NCBI GenBank assembly: GCA_000818945.1
Contig: KN805377.1
Location: 104,525-168,524 of the forward strand
Direction of reading: 5' to 3'
DNA from: Schizochytrium sp. CCTCC M209059
Lineage: Eukaryota; Sar; Bigyra; Thraustochytrida; Thraustochytriidae
Length of the DNA stretch: 64,000 nucleotides
Both the position numbers and the translations under genes were made by a program. Positions 25,870 through 37,700 of this stretch are shown piece after piece (position 1 is the first letter of the stretch; every line of letters begins with the position of its first letter). The notes beneath the pieces are model-generated. The model saw nothing but the letters and a program-made list of their open reading frames with translations, had not been told where the DNA came from and did no database searches.

Positions 25870-27014
25870 CCTAAAATGATTGATCAAGTGAATGAATGGG
25901 ATCGAGACACCTGATTTGAATCAATTTTACGCTAGCCCCTCCCCATAAAGATCAAGGCAACACAACATGAGTAGACAAGTCAAAGTTTTCCAGTAAAGAT
26001 ATTGATTCAAGGCTTGACATCGTAGGTCAGCAAAGTCTACAAAAGCTAGCCTCACCTGTAAAAGTTGCGATAATGTTCATCCGTCAGCAAGGTCTATCAT
26101 CCATAACGCCAGCTCTCTCCTCTCATCTTTACTCAGAACCCCTCCCTTGCGCGCGAGCCGCCGTCGATCGATCGACCTCAGGTACTATCTAGCAAAATAT
26201 TCTTCCTCATCAACGTCTCTGACGTTTTCGGAGGGACATGTTCTTCTAATCACTGGCCGTCATCCGCGTCTCGCGCCCTGCCGCTTCCGTTGCGGATATG
26301 CCGGGCCCTTCGTGCGACGCCATCCACTGATTGATTCTGCGGTGAATGCCAGGCGCCGCCGGTTAGGTTTGCAGCCGACCCCGGTCATCTGCGCAACCCT
26401 ATTTTGCCCCACCCACAAAGGACACCGCACCTGAGGTGCGCTGTGGTGCCCTGAGGCTCATCGGGCACGCTCGCGAGACTCACCAGCGCCGCCTCCTCAG
26501 CTGTCCAGCCCTGACAGTGAGGCGCTCGCTTTCGCTTCGCCGAGCACCCCTCGTGCTTCGTCTGTAGCCCTTCCTCGTCTCGTGTCATCTCGTCTCGTCT
26601 CGGCGCCGTTGCCTCGCGTCTGCGTCCAGCTCGGAGGCCTTCGCGCCCTGCCTGGTCTTATCTTATCGCGTCTCTTCTTCTCCTCCTCTTCAGGTTCTTT
26701 CCTCTACCTACTACTTTTCATTCTTCTTCTTCTTCTTCTTCTTCTTTTTCTTCTTCTTCTTCTCTGTCTTCTCCTTCTTCCTTTCCTCTCTGCTGGGCCT
26801 CGCGAGGCGTTGCCTTTCTTTTGCTGGTCGCCCAGAGCCTCGGTCCCGAGACGCTCGCGGCGAGAGGCAGACCTGAATCGCGATCCTTCGCTACGCACGA
26901 GCACGAGCACGAGCAGGAGCGGGAGCGAGAGCGGGAGCAGCGGCGACAGCAGCAGGAAGAGGAGTCGGGACGTAGACCTTTCTTGACGTTGCGCGAAGCG
27001 GAGAGGAGAGGAAG
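25870..27014. other. Intergenic region and 5' leader
   Basis: No gene supported between the Trm7-like stop and the EI24-like start. Contains a long TTC/CTT pyrimidine tract at about 26719-26765 and a GAGCAC/GAGCGG tandem near 26898-26940 in the probable leader. Confidence 0.55.
26719..26765. repeat. (TTC)n pyrimidine tract
   Basis: About fifteen TTC units with one T-run interruption, ~250 bp upstream of the next start codon. Confidence 0.9.
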
Positions 27015-27929
27015 ATGTCAGCGAGCGGGGAGATGCACCAGCGCGGGTTCGCGAGCGAGAAGACGACCGAGCTGCAGGAGAAGGCGTCCAAGTTCGCCAA
27101 GAAACAGCTGCGGCAGACGCCCTCGCGCATCAACGATGCGTCGGTGGGACTCATGTGCGCCGCCCAGGGCGTCTGGGGCGCCGTGCATGTGCCCAAGGTT
27201 CGCAACGCCGCCTGGACGCTCGTCAAGGTCATGCTCAAGAAAATGATCTACATGTACAGCATGCTCCTCGCCCCTGCCATGTTCTTTTGGCCCGTCACCG
27301 TGCCCTTCACCTTTGCCTTCCCCAGCGTTGTCTACTCGCTGCTCACCATGATTCCCATGTGGGCGTTTAACGCTGCGCAGAGCGAAAGCCGCGCCGAGAT
27401 GAACGGACTCTTCATGGCCGAACTCACGCGCATCAACTCTGACTTTGCGAAAAAGGTGCAAAGCGCCTACGACTCCAAGAGCAGCATTAAGGTGCCCTCC
27501 ATGTACCAGCAGTTCCGCAAGGGAGCGCACTTTATGCAGTGGTCCGCAATCTACAACTCTGTGGCTGTTGTACCCATTTTCTCGCCCATTGCTGTGGCTC
27601 TGCAGACCAGCCTCACGGCCGAGAAGCTCGGTTGGAGTCTCATGCAGCCCTTTTTCCGCGACTACAAGCGCCTGAGCTATGAGGATCAGCGCGATCTCAT
27701 GAACGAGCGCTGGTGGACGGTCGTCGGCTTTGCCGCGCCTTTTGTTCTCCTCGGTTTCGTCCCCTTTGTCAGTGCCTTTACACTTCCGCTTGCGCAGGCC
27801 GGCGCCGCTCATCTTGCGCTCCGCTTTGACAACCTTCCGGATGCCGACAACGAAGACAAGCACCATGGCGCTCCCGCCGAGTCAAACCCCGCCGAATCCT
27901 CGTCCTCGACTCCCTCCAAGATGGACTGA
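27015..27929 (+). CDS. EI24/RRT8-like multi-pass membrane protein
   Basis: 304 residues from the ATG at 27015. A charged N-terminal helix (TTELQEKASKFAKKQLRQ) precedes an Ala/Val-rich segment (LMCAAQGVWGAVHVPKV). Hydrophobic helices follow: MLLAPAMFFWPVTVPFTFAF, VYSLLTMIPMWAF, YNSVAVVPIFSPIAVALQTS and FAAPFVLLGFVPFVSAFTLP. The last block, FVPFVSAFTLPLAQAGAAHL, is the characteristic hairpin near the C-terminus of EI24/CysZ-like and fungal RRT8/LDS (lipid-droplet or spore-wall) proteins. The tail is Pro/Ser/Glu-rich and disordered. Probably resides in ER or lipid-droplet membranes, but no substrate or reaction can be inferred. Family assignment rests on topology and that block; a profile search against PF07264 would settle it. 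Confidence 0.6.
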   Translation: MSASGEMHQRGFASEKTTELQEKASKFAKKQLRQTPSRINDASVGLMCAAQGVWGAVHVPKVRNAAWTLVKVMLKKMIYMYSMLLAPAMFFWPVTVPFTFAFPSVVYSLLTMIPMWAFNAAQSESRAEMNGLFMAELTRINSDFAKKVQSAYDSKSSIKVPSMYQQFRKGAHFMQWSAIYNSVAVVPIFSPIAVALQTSLTAEKLGWSLMQPFFRDYKRLSYEDQRDLMNERWWTVVGFAAPFVLLGFVPFVSAFTLPLAQAGAAHLALRFDNLPDADNEDKHHGAPAESNPAESSSSTPSKMD

Positions 27930-28645
27930 ACCACGCGTGGAATGGGAGAACTTGTATAGCTTGGTTGTTTGACGCGACTTCTACTCTCGGTGGACGTCTC
28001 GCTACTTTCCATTAATCGTGCATTTAGGACATGTCGTGCACGACGCAGCGCAAAACTCGGCCCCTCGAGAACAACAACAACAACAACAATAAAAAGACAG
28101 TAATTTATATCCCCCGCTTTCGTTGTCAGCGTTTATGTTGTTTGTGTGCGTGTGGGATGATTTACCCAAGTATACACGTCATTGCTTGCGCGTGGCCTGA
28201 ATCGACTGACTTTGACGAAGCTACATGTCTTACTTTTCGCAGTCTCATCGAACGAGCAGATCAATCATGGCGTGCCTGCAACTCTTGTCCTGCGCTTGAT
28301 CCATGTCTCTTTATGCCTCGTACGCACCACGTAGCATTCGACATTTGAACCCCAGGTGCAGTGAGAGAGCTCAGCTCATTAAGGCACGTTGAACTTGCTT
28401 GAACTCTTTCTTTGCTTTAACCGGAAAATAAAATACGATAATCGAGTCCCACCGTGGCCGTCGTCCCAATCAGCAGTGCTCGCAATCCTGAACGGAAAGC
28501 AAGAGCGCCGAGTTGCACAAGCGCCAACGAGTGTGGCGTTGTTGTCTGCACGGACGGCGCCGTGCGCACGCGCGCCTGCAGCGAGTGACGGCAAAGAAAG
28601 CGGACTTGAGCGATCTCACTCAAGCAGAGTGCAACGAGGAAAAGG
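27930..28645. other. Intergenic region
   Basis: Between the EI24-like stop and the TRAP-beta start. Contains an AAC run near 28070-28090 that produces a poly-Asn ORF. No gene supported; the part from about 28390 is probably the TRAP-beta promoter and leader. Confidence 0.5.
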
Positions 28646-29479
28646 ATGGCGAGGGTGCTTCAACGGTTGTGTTTGGCGGCGCTTGTCGGCGCCACTACGA
28701 CGCTTTCGGGGATGGCCAGTGGGCTCGAGACGAGGGCACATCTACTCGTGCATCAGGAGGTGCTTTCTTCCGTCATTGCAGTCGGCGAGAACTGCACCTT
28801 TCGCTGGCTCATCGTCAACGGCGGGCTTGCGTACGTTCAAGTGAAAGAAAATACTCTTGACTTCTACCGTAGTATCTGACCTCTTTCGTGTGAAACGACT
28901 TCGACAACGACGACACACAGAGAAGCGCAAGACATTACTGTGCATATGCCTCTGTGGCCCAAAGACCGTCTTGATCTCGTCGAAGGGGAGCATCGTGTAC
29001 ATCTCGAGGCGCTTGGACCGTAAGTTCATCACCTTGATTGCAAAGGAAAGGAAAGGGAAGGAAAGGGAAGGAGGGGAATCTATCACGACTCACATGCTAG
29101 AAAACGCGACAACGACAGCGGCGAGATGTCAAGTCACACATTCACGAGCGTGCCACGCACCGCAGGCATTCTCGAAGCAAAAAGAGTGCGAATCGAGCTC
29201 ACATACACGAGCGGAGATGCGAGACACACAGGTAGCGCCGAGCTGAGTGGCGATCTCCGTATTCTCACCGCATGGCAACGAAGACAGCAAACAAGGTACG
29301 TTGCCAACAGGTCTTTGTCGATATTTTGACACACACACTGAATGACAGAGAGTGGGCTCTCCGACAGTTCCTACTTGCGCGAATGGACGCGCTTTACGCT
29401 GAGTGCGGCAATCGCTGTCGGCGTGCCCGCGTTCGTATGGGCAACCTTTCGCAGTCGCGTGAAGAGGGAATTTCCCTAA
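28646..29479 (+). CDS. SSR2: Translocon-associated protein subunit beta (TRAP-beta)
   Basis: Four-exon gene reconstructed here: 28646-28830, 28921-29019, 29101-29295 and 29353-29479, total 606 nt, 201 residues. Introns are 90, 81 and 57 bp, all GT-AG. Exon 1 gives a signal peptide (MARVLQRLCLAALVGATTTL, then SGMASG) and the start of the lumenal beta-sandwich (VLSSVIAVGENCTFRWLIVN). Exon 2 continues AEAQDITVHMPLWPKDRLDL. Exon 3 gives SSHTFTSVPRTAGILEAKRV and RIELTYTSGDA. Exon 4 gives the juxtamembrane LREWTRF, a transmembrane helix (LSAAIAVGVPAFVWATF) and a short basic tail RSRVKREFP. This matches the order of TRAP-beta, an ER membrane subunit that sits beside Sec61 and aids protein translocation. 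For intron 3 only the last of three overlapping AG acceptors (29351-29352) keeps the transmembrane frame. Confidence 0.87.
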
Positions 29480-29670
29480 GACACGCCTTCATTTTTCTTT
29501 CTTTCTTTTCTCTTCTTTCTACAAATGGATGAGGCGAGTTGAAATCAATAAAGTCCGTCGGTTGGTCGGTCGGTCCGTCCGTTGGTTGGGCCATCGATCG
29601 GGTTGAACATGGAGCTGGAGCTTACTTTTACCACATGCTTGCTTCTGCATGCGTGTGCATGAATCGCCAG

Positions 29671-30406
29671 CTAGTTGCGATGCTCCTCCTCGAGCATGCG
29701 GTCAATCTCAGCAATGAGCTCGGTTGCGGACTTGCGTAGAATCGGCTCGGGGTGCATCATGTTGAGCAGAATGTCGACCGTGCTATTGTTAGCCAGACCA
29801 AGTTCCTCGCACGTGGAGTACAAAGAAGTGCCTAGCGGAAGCGCGGCCTCCTCCTTGATATTTTCCTGCACATGACGATCGAAGTCGCTCGGCTGAGCGT
29901 CGATATTTACGTCAAAGGGCCTACGCCCTGCAATGAGCATGAAGAGCGTGACGCCGAGGCTCCACAAGTCCGAGCGCGAACTGAATCGGCCATGCAGAAC
30001 CTCGGGCGACACGTACGAGGCCGTGCCGCCCAGACTGGTTTCGCCCGAGAAAAACTCGTCCATGTCCTTGTCGTATTGCGCACTCGAGCTCGCGTAGGGC
30101 CGGAGCCGAAAGGGCTGCGCCGCGCCAAAGTCAATGAGAACCAAATTGTTCCGCACATTGCGCATATCTTTCAAAACATCCGTGTACGGGACACGAAAGA
30201 CAAAATTTTCAGGTTTGATATCCAGATGCGCGAACTCGGCCCGGTGGCACGCCTCGATTGCCACGAGCATTTCCCGTGTGATCTCGAGCACCGCCTCCTC
30301 GTCCAGAGTGCCCAGATACATGTTGTGGTCAGCTACAAACTCAAAGAGCTCCCCGCCCCTGCACAGCTCTGTGACCATCAGAACATCATCCGGCGTCTCG
30401 AAGACG
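29671..30406 (-). CDS. Protein kinase, CAMK-like (N-terminus lost in gap)
   Basis: About 245 residues of a Ser/Thr kinase catalytic domain, reading from the edge of the gap to a TAG at 29671-29673. Visible: hinge VFETPDDVLMVTELCRGGEL, the catalytic loop HLDIKPENF (HRD arginine replaced by leucine, Asp and Asn kept), DFG in LVLIDFGAAQPF, an activation segment with GGTASYVSPEVL (APE as SPE), SDLWSLGVTLFMLIAGRRPF and a closing helix around LLNMMHPEPILRKSATELI. The N-lobe with the glycine loop and VAIK lysine must lie in the gap or beyond. An ATG at 30704 (MAALAAE) just beyond the gap is a possible start. The large insert after DFG (RPYASSSAQYDKDMDEFF) is unusual. Substrate unknown. Confidence 0.85.
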
Positions 30407-30682
30407 NNNNNNNNNNNNNNNNNNNNNNNNNNNNNNNNNNNNNNNNNNNNNNNNNNNNNNNNNNNNNNNNNNNNNNNNNNNNNNNNNNNNNNNNNNNNNN
30501 NNNNNNNNNNNNNNNNNNNNNNNNNNNNNNNNNNNNNNNNNNNNNNNNNNNNNNNNNNNNNNNNNNNNNNNNNNNNNNNNNNNNNNNNNNNNNNNNNNNN
30601 NNNNNNNNNNNNNNNNNNNNNNNNNNNNNNNNNNNNNNNNNNNNNNNNNNNNNNNNNNNNNNNNNNNNNNNNNNNNNNNNNN
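30407..30682. other. Assembly gap (276 N)
   Basis: Undetermined bases interrupting the kinase gene, next to a 15-bp GC-rich tandem repeat. Confidence 0.98.
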
Positions 30683-30715
30683 TCTCCGCCGCCAGCGCCG
30701 CCATCTCCGCCCGAA

Positions 30716-30772
30716 GCCGCGCCGCCCGACGCCGCGCCGCCCGACGCCGCGCCGCCCGACGCCGCGCCGCGA
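30716..30772. repeat. 15-bp GC-rich tandem repeat
   Basis: Three exact copies of GCCGCGCCGCCCGAC at 30716, 30731 and 30746, then a partial fourth. Because 15 is a multiple of 3, if transcribed it would encode a five-residue repeat in the kinase N-terminal region. Confidence 0.9.
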
Positions 30773-30974
30773 CTCCGACTCCGACTCGCGCTCGCGGCGC
30801 GCGGCTTCGCGATTTGCTTCGCCCTGCCTCGCTTTGCCTTGCCTCGCCTCGCCTCGCCCTGAGCACACTACACTACACCGCCTGTAACCACAACACAGCC
30901 ACACAACACAGCCAACCCAACAGCCATGTGGAGACAGCTTTCTTTCTTCTCCTGCAGGGCGCTGCAAATGAAAC

Positions 30975-31016
30975 GCAAATGAAATGCAAATGCAAATGCA
31001 AATGCAAATGCGAATG
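30975..31016. repeat. (AAATGC)n hexanucleotide run
   Basis: Five to six copies of AAATGC with minor changes at both ends. Confidence 0.88.
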
Positions 31017-31645
31017 CGCGGGGCACCCAGCCTCCTGCGGCGACGCCGGCGGCGAGACACCGCCCGAGGCGAGCTCGTGCCCGCGGCTGCGGCAGCCGTG
31101 GCCGGCGAGGGAGGCGGGAGGCGGGCGGGAGATCGCGGGCGGCGGATCCATCGAAGCGGTTCTCGGGATGTCTGGTCTGTGCGAGGGACGGGTGCGCGGA
31201 GCGCGTCATCACTGGCAGCGAGCGAGCTAGCTAGCTAGCTGCGCAGGACTAGGCCTTACGTAGCGAGGAGGAGAACCCGCGGCTGGCTGAATTGACTGTG
31301 TATAATATAAGCGTAGAGATAGATTTAGGCCTAGTACTAGCCTAGGATAACTTGGAGATGGCGAGGAGGAGGAGGAGAAGGCGCGTGAGATAAGGGATGT
31401 CTCGTACGGCTGGGCTGGTCGCGACGCCATGCAACACCGCACGAGCATCGACGTAAAGCGCAAAGTATGTATACCGAGTTGTACGCGGCTCTTTACATGG
31501 TAGGCCTAGGCCGAGCGTTCGCGAAAGTTGTCAATGCTTGGGTTTGCGGCCGCTTTGTAGTCCCGTAGACAAGCGGGCGTGACATCTTGTCCAGCCCAGC
31601 GTAGGACGTACACTCGCTACCTGCCTGCGAGTGGCTGAATACGAA

Positions 31646-31698
31646 ACAAACAAACAAACAAACAAACAAACAAACAAACAAACAAACAAACAAACAAA
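31646..31698. repeat. (CAAA)n tetranucleotide run
   Basis: About thirteen perfect CAAA units shortly downstream of the HYDIN stop codon. Confidence 0.95.
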
Positions 31699-31760
31699 AA
31701 AGGAAACAATGAACTTCATGATTAGAGTCTAATTACCATTTCCTCAAGGGGACTGGAGAC

Positions 31761-34700
31761 TTAGCGTGCAGAATGAGGCGCCTTGCCAGCGCGCAGGTAA
31801 TATGACCAGGCCGGAAGGTCTGGCTGGCCAACACAGGTGACCAATAGCTTACCCGTAGTGGACGTCGAGGAAGTCGTCTTGATGGAAAGGGTGATTTCCT
31901 TGTGCGCCTCAAGCTTGACCACCTGGGAACGCGAGCCGTTGACCGAAAAGGAGTCCGAGTCCGTGATGAACTTGAACTCTCGGGCCTCGTTGAAAACATT
32001 CTTGAACTCGATCGAGACCGATTGCGAGGCGTCTTCCAAAACAAAGGGACCCTGCGGGCGCGGCGGATCACACGTTCCGTACAGAACGCACGTGTATTCG
32101 CCACCATCGGGAGAAGTCACACGCAAGACATCGCGAACGCTGCCGAGACCCTGAGGCTCAAATTGCACTGCCACAGCAACCTCCTCGCCTCGCCAATGGG
32201 CAACAGCCTCTGCCTTGAAAGATGCACCAACCTGGAAAAACAAAGGCTGACTCACGCTACAAGAAAATTCCGTCGCGCCGGGGCAGAAATTCGCGAATCG
32301 AAAGACCTGCTCGTGCTTGCCGCCAAGCGTCGCTCGGAACTGCAAAGATCGTTCCGTCTGCGCCGGACTTGCGCGCAAATGTAGCTTGTACGGGTACTCT
32401 CCAAGCTGCGGAGAGCGGAGTACGAGGTCGTGCACCTCGAAGCCTTCCGTGACCTCGTCTCCAGCTTCGGGCTGCGACGCTGTGGCAAGTAACGGGCGAT
32501 ACTGAACCTCAAAGACACCTTCAGAACAGTCCTGAAAGGCTTGCACGGGGCGTACGCGGACTGCTGGCGAAGTGCACGACCACCACGTTGTGCTTGGCTT
32601 CGCGTGCTCGAAAAGCGCCTTCTCTCCTTCAGGCTCAAAAATGGCCTGCGTCTCCGAAGCAAAGAAAGGGTTTTCGATCCGAATGAGCGCGCTCACCGTC
32701 TGGCGCACACTCGTCTCCAAAGTGATCGTCTCTTGCGTCTTGGGCGCCTCCACAGTGAGCGCCACCGTGTAAAACAGAAATTCGCCCGTGCGTGTGTTGG
32801 TAAAGGTTACCTTTGCCTCGCTACGCCCTTGCGTGTACCCAATCACCGTCAGCTTGTAGTCTCGGGAGGCCGCTCCGGGAATGTCTAGGCTGCTGGCGCC
32901 CCGCAAAAAGTGGTCTTCTGGACCCGAGAGCTTTTCAATCTCAACGACCATGCGCTGACCTGTGCGACACCAGTTTTCGACCTTGAGGGGTACAGCCTCG
33001 GCTTGCTTGGCAGCCACACTCCGCTCCACGTGGCCCTCGGCATCCGGCGCGCTCGCCGATCCTACCAGCTTGAAGAGCAAAGAGTGCCCCGTAGGAAGAG
33101 CAAAAAACACCGAACCCTCGTGTGGGGGCTTTATCTCGCCCTCACCTTCAACCTCGCCCGTCATGCTCAAGGGCCGATATACCAACCCGTACGAGGCTGA
33201 GCCCCCGGCAGGGACCTCGAGACGTTCTGCGCCGGTCCAGCTCGAGTTGTGAATCGTCGGACGCAACATCCATGTCGTCTTGCCCGGATTTTTAATTTCC
33301 ACAGATTTTGTCTGAGGAACGCGAACTTTTGTCTCAAAGCTGACTTCGCTCACGCCTTCTTCCGGTTGCGGGATACAGCTTCCAGAGAGAGATAGCGGAA
33401 ACATGCTCTGCTCGTTACCTTCCACGTAGAGCTTGGCGTCGCCTCGAATGTCTGCATGGAGATTTGCTGGATGGAAAGTCACATCCACCATGAGTTGTGC
33501 GTGCGGTGGGAGGACGCCCTCCATGGGGAAAATGGAAAAGTTGTCCCGAGCGGCGCTACCCAATTCCCAACGGAATCGAGCGCCGAGATCGCCAGCATTC
33601 TCCACCTGAATCTTGCGCGTTAACTGACATGACTCGCACACGGCACCAAACGAAAGGTTGCTGAGCTCGAGCTTCACATCGACCGCGAGACACGAACCTG
33701 TAATTGCTAGAAGTTTGCGCTCTGCTCCACCCACGTTGAGATGCACCGGTACGGTAAAGGCGCTCAAGCGCGTTTCGGGAGAAAATGTCGCTGTCACCGA
33801 GCACGATTCACGCGGGCGAAGATTAAGAATTGCACCTGGTGCGGGCGCGAGTCGTACACAGGCTTGCTCAAGTCGCCCTTCGGTGTCCTGCAATGACAGA
33901 CGCACAGCACGGCGCGAGCGATTTACTAGCGCAAACGTCTTGGTGGCAGACTGGCCCACGCGCAGACCGCCAAAGTGCAGCTTTTGGTCGTCAGAGTTCT
34001 CAAGCTCCACGTGCAGCGCAATTCCTTCTCCGCTGAACAGCACATTCACCGTGTAAAGGCCGTTGATCTCAAACGGGATCGTCGCGGGGTACATCTTCAG
34101 CTGGCGCGGCGAGAACCGGACAACGGACTCCATGCGCTCTCCAGGCTGCAAAACGGATGGTTCGCACTCCACGTCGAGAAAATCCGTCTTGAGCCATGTG
34201 CAGTCGACAGCGACCGGATTCTCGGTTTCATTATTGGTGATCACAAGAGTCTTTTCTTCCACGCGCGGGACCCTGGCACCAGGATCTGCAACGAAGCAAG
34301 GCCCAAAGTCGAGCTTGGTCGACGAAAAGGTAATCAAGGGCTTGTTGCCCCGACCTGAAACCCCGACAAAGTACTTGCGCGCGCCAGCCACAGTACACTG
34401 AAATCGAAGGTTGTCGAGAGCTACCTCTCTTGTCGGGTTGAAAATGAATGTGCACTTTGCAGACTCCCCGGCTCGCACCGTTCCGCGAAGTGGTGAAAGC
34501 GTCAGCAATCCGGACTCGTCATAGTCTCGAAGTTCGACAGGAGGAGTCCACAAATAGTCAAAACTGAACTTTCCGCGGTTGCGAATGGTGACCACTCGCT
34601 TTGCATTGTCGTTCACGTGGACCAGACCAAAGTTGAGTTCGTTGAGATTGCGTTCGCCGTGCTGCAACTCGATCTCCGCGCCACTGCTGCTTCGAACAGA

Positions 34701-37700
34701 GGCGTCGTGCTCTGCCCCCGCGCCGTGCGCAGCTCCCGTGGCATCCATGACCAAAAGGTCGTGAATGGCACTGCCCTCACCTTTGACGTTAAGCGAGAGC
34801 TTGTCTGGCTTGCGATGCACGTGACATACCAAATTAAAGTTGTGATTCTTTTCTCCCTGCGGCGCGAAGCGAACTGTGAGCGGAAGCGAGCTCTTTGGGC
34901 CCACAGTCCCGGACATGGGTTCCACGCGTAAGACGCTTCGTGCACGTCGAGCTGCCCCGCCCGTGTTCTCATCCGTTCCTCCGAGCTGCTGCATAATATC
35001 GTACTCCTGATCTCTGAACGAAGCCGAGTCGAAGTCAAACGCAAAGGGTACGTCCTCGTGGTTCTCCAACAGAATGGTCTCCTCAGAGTGGCCGCCCACG
35101 AGAATGCTGTGAAAGTTAACGTGCTTGCGACTCAGCTCGACGCGAGGCTCAGACACAGTACCCACGAGTAGCAAAGTCTGCGAGACGCCCTGCTCGGCGA
35201 TACGGAACTCCCACAGGCTCTCTTGAAGGTCCACCGTGGTTGGCGTGAACGAGAACGAGAGCTCGCAGCGTTTTCCAGGCATGATCAGTCCCTTGGAGGT
35301 TGCACACTTGAAGCAGGCGCTTGTATCTTCCCCGATCGGGACCAGCTCAAACTCATACGCCATACTCGTCGGATTGACTACGTGGAGCCGTTTCGTGTTC
35401 TTGATGCGCAAACCCAACGATTGGAACTCAAGAACCTTGACAGATACATCAGGACCAAGCCCGGGCAAGGGAGCTTTGCGTCTTTCCAGATAGGTCGAAG
35501 ACTGCAGTTCGAAGTGGCAGACGGGTCTCGACGCCATGCCAGAGAGCGTCAGAGCCAGCTCGTCTTGGTCTGCACAAAGATTTTGGATTTGAGCCTTGGC
35601 CATGTACTCGAAAGGCTCTACTTCGAGCGGAGCAAAGCGTACGACGAAGATCTGCTCGCTGTCGGCAGCGATTTTCGCCTGTGCCGGAGCAATGGAGAAT
35701 GGACAATGGGAGTTTCTCAACGATCCATTGGCGGCTCCAATAGACCATGCAATATCCATGGCCATTCTACCGCGGTTGTACACAGGGAACTTGAAAGCGC
35801 GGCTCTGAAACATCATTGTCGAGCGAAAATGCATGGTCGTTTCCTGACCTTCGTTGAGCGCGTAGCGAACCGTGTCGACTTCGGCGCGGCATTTGAGCGC
35901 GACATTTTTGGTCTCAGAGCCCTCGACAACGGTGTATGTCGGCTCTGGTGCGGTTTGAAAAGCATCGCTCTCGACTGCTGCATCTCCTTCACCATCTTGC
36001 TCTTCATCCTCGCTGCGAGGCTTTGCCACGGTCATATTGCTGTTCCAGCTAATCGACCGGCCGCCAGCTGCTGCAAAGGCCTCCTCTCCATAAACGATAC
36101 GTTGCATGCTTAGTGAAGCGATCGCCTCGGTCAAGCTGATCGGCTCACTTGCGGCAATCGCTGCCTCAATGTACAGGCGACCAAAGGGTGGCACATGGCC
36201 CGCAGATGGAGAAAATGTCACTTGCGGCACCGCAGCCGTGTCCCACTCGAAGCGAATGACCGAATCGACATTGCTCTTGATGCAGAATCGCACCGACTTG
36301 GCGGCCTCCAGTCCCACCTTCTCGTCGACTTGGCCGTCGTCCTCGCCCCCCTTCTCTTCCGCTGCCCTCGGAAGGAGCGCCACGTCGCCAAAATCAAGAC
36401 TTTCATCTGCGTCTCCCGGAAGCTCTTCAAAGGTCATGTCTTCCTGGTAGCCCTCTCCGGAAAGCTCAAAGCGCGAAAGTTCGAATTCGTTGTGCAAAAC
36501 GCGGACGAGAAGCTCTGCAGAAACGTGTCCCTCCTCAGAGGGCTCGAACTTGACTGAAGTTGTGCGCGATTCCTGAGGCTGCAGCGTCAGCGAGCTGTTG
36601 CGCAAGGGAAAAGAGATGGACTTGTGCAGATCCATATCAAAGCGAACGGTGGCAGGCACGATGCCGTCGTTACGAACAGTAATTTCCTTGCTTCTTGACT
36701 TACGCAACTGCGTGCGGCCCAGATCAACCTGGAACTTTGCATCGTCCGAGAGCTGCGAAGGCTCAACGACCGTGAGGCACGGCAGCGTTCCCTCACCTTG
36801 AAGATCAAATTCGAGCAAATGCGTTTCCGGCTTGCGCTCTCCATCGGTAACAAGAGCACGGAATTTGGCCGCGTACTTGTTAATTGCAGATGGCTTAAAG
36901 TAGACGCTGACAAAGTCGTGCTCATGCGGGGGCAGCTCGAGATGCTCGGGATGAACCGAAAAGATTCCCTTACTTGCCGTGTTGCGAGCTTCTACTTCGA
37001 AGCTTACCATTGCCTTGATCTTGTTCGGATTAGAGATCTTGAAGCGTTCGCAGATTCCCTGGGCTGGCACAGACGTGTGAATGACTGCCCCATAGGTAAA
37101 GATGTTCTCTTCTTTGGAGAACACTCCGCACTCGTGCATCGTTGGGTCAAGGGAACGCACGACGCCTTGCTCTTCAAAAATCGAGTCGTAGTTGTCTGCA
37201 TTGATTCCAGGCACGTGGCTCTCTCCGGCAAGCTCAAAGACCTCGCTCGGCATGAGAGTACCATCGTTAGGATTGCGACCGCTCACAAGAATGCGCAGGG
37301 CCTCTTGAGCGAGTACGTCTCCATCAGCATTGAACTTGACGCAAAGTTCTTGCGAGCTTCCAGGGGCGATCTCTCCTGCTCGAGGCGTTACTTCAAAGAG
37401 GCCCACAGTGAGCGCCTCTGCACCTGCAACTTGCGCGGGCGTCGCAAGGGCGCGCAGCTCCTCGAGCTCGACGCTCGCGCGAGCCGCAGCAAGCTCCGCG
37501 GCTGTTGCCAATGGAGCGGGTGGCGTCTCTGCGGGTATATCATTTTCTGCGTCGACTCCCTCATCCGGAGGCCGTGAGGCCTTTTCCTCGGCGTCACGTA
37601 GGGCCGCTTCAATTCTGTCGCGTTGAGCCTGCATGCGATCTGCCAGTTCAGAGTTGGTGATAATCTCATACGTAAAAGGGAAAAGACCATCATTTCTGAT

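Larger units (their letters stand above)
30683..31760. other. Kinase upstream region and HYDIN 3' flank
   Basis: No complete gene seen. The part next to the gap may encode the Ala/Arg-rich N-terminus of the kinase. Holds three repeats listed separately and a GCTAGCTAGCTAGCT palindromic stretch near 31224-31238. Confidence 0.5.
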
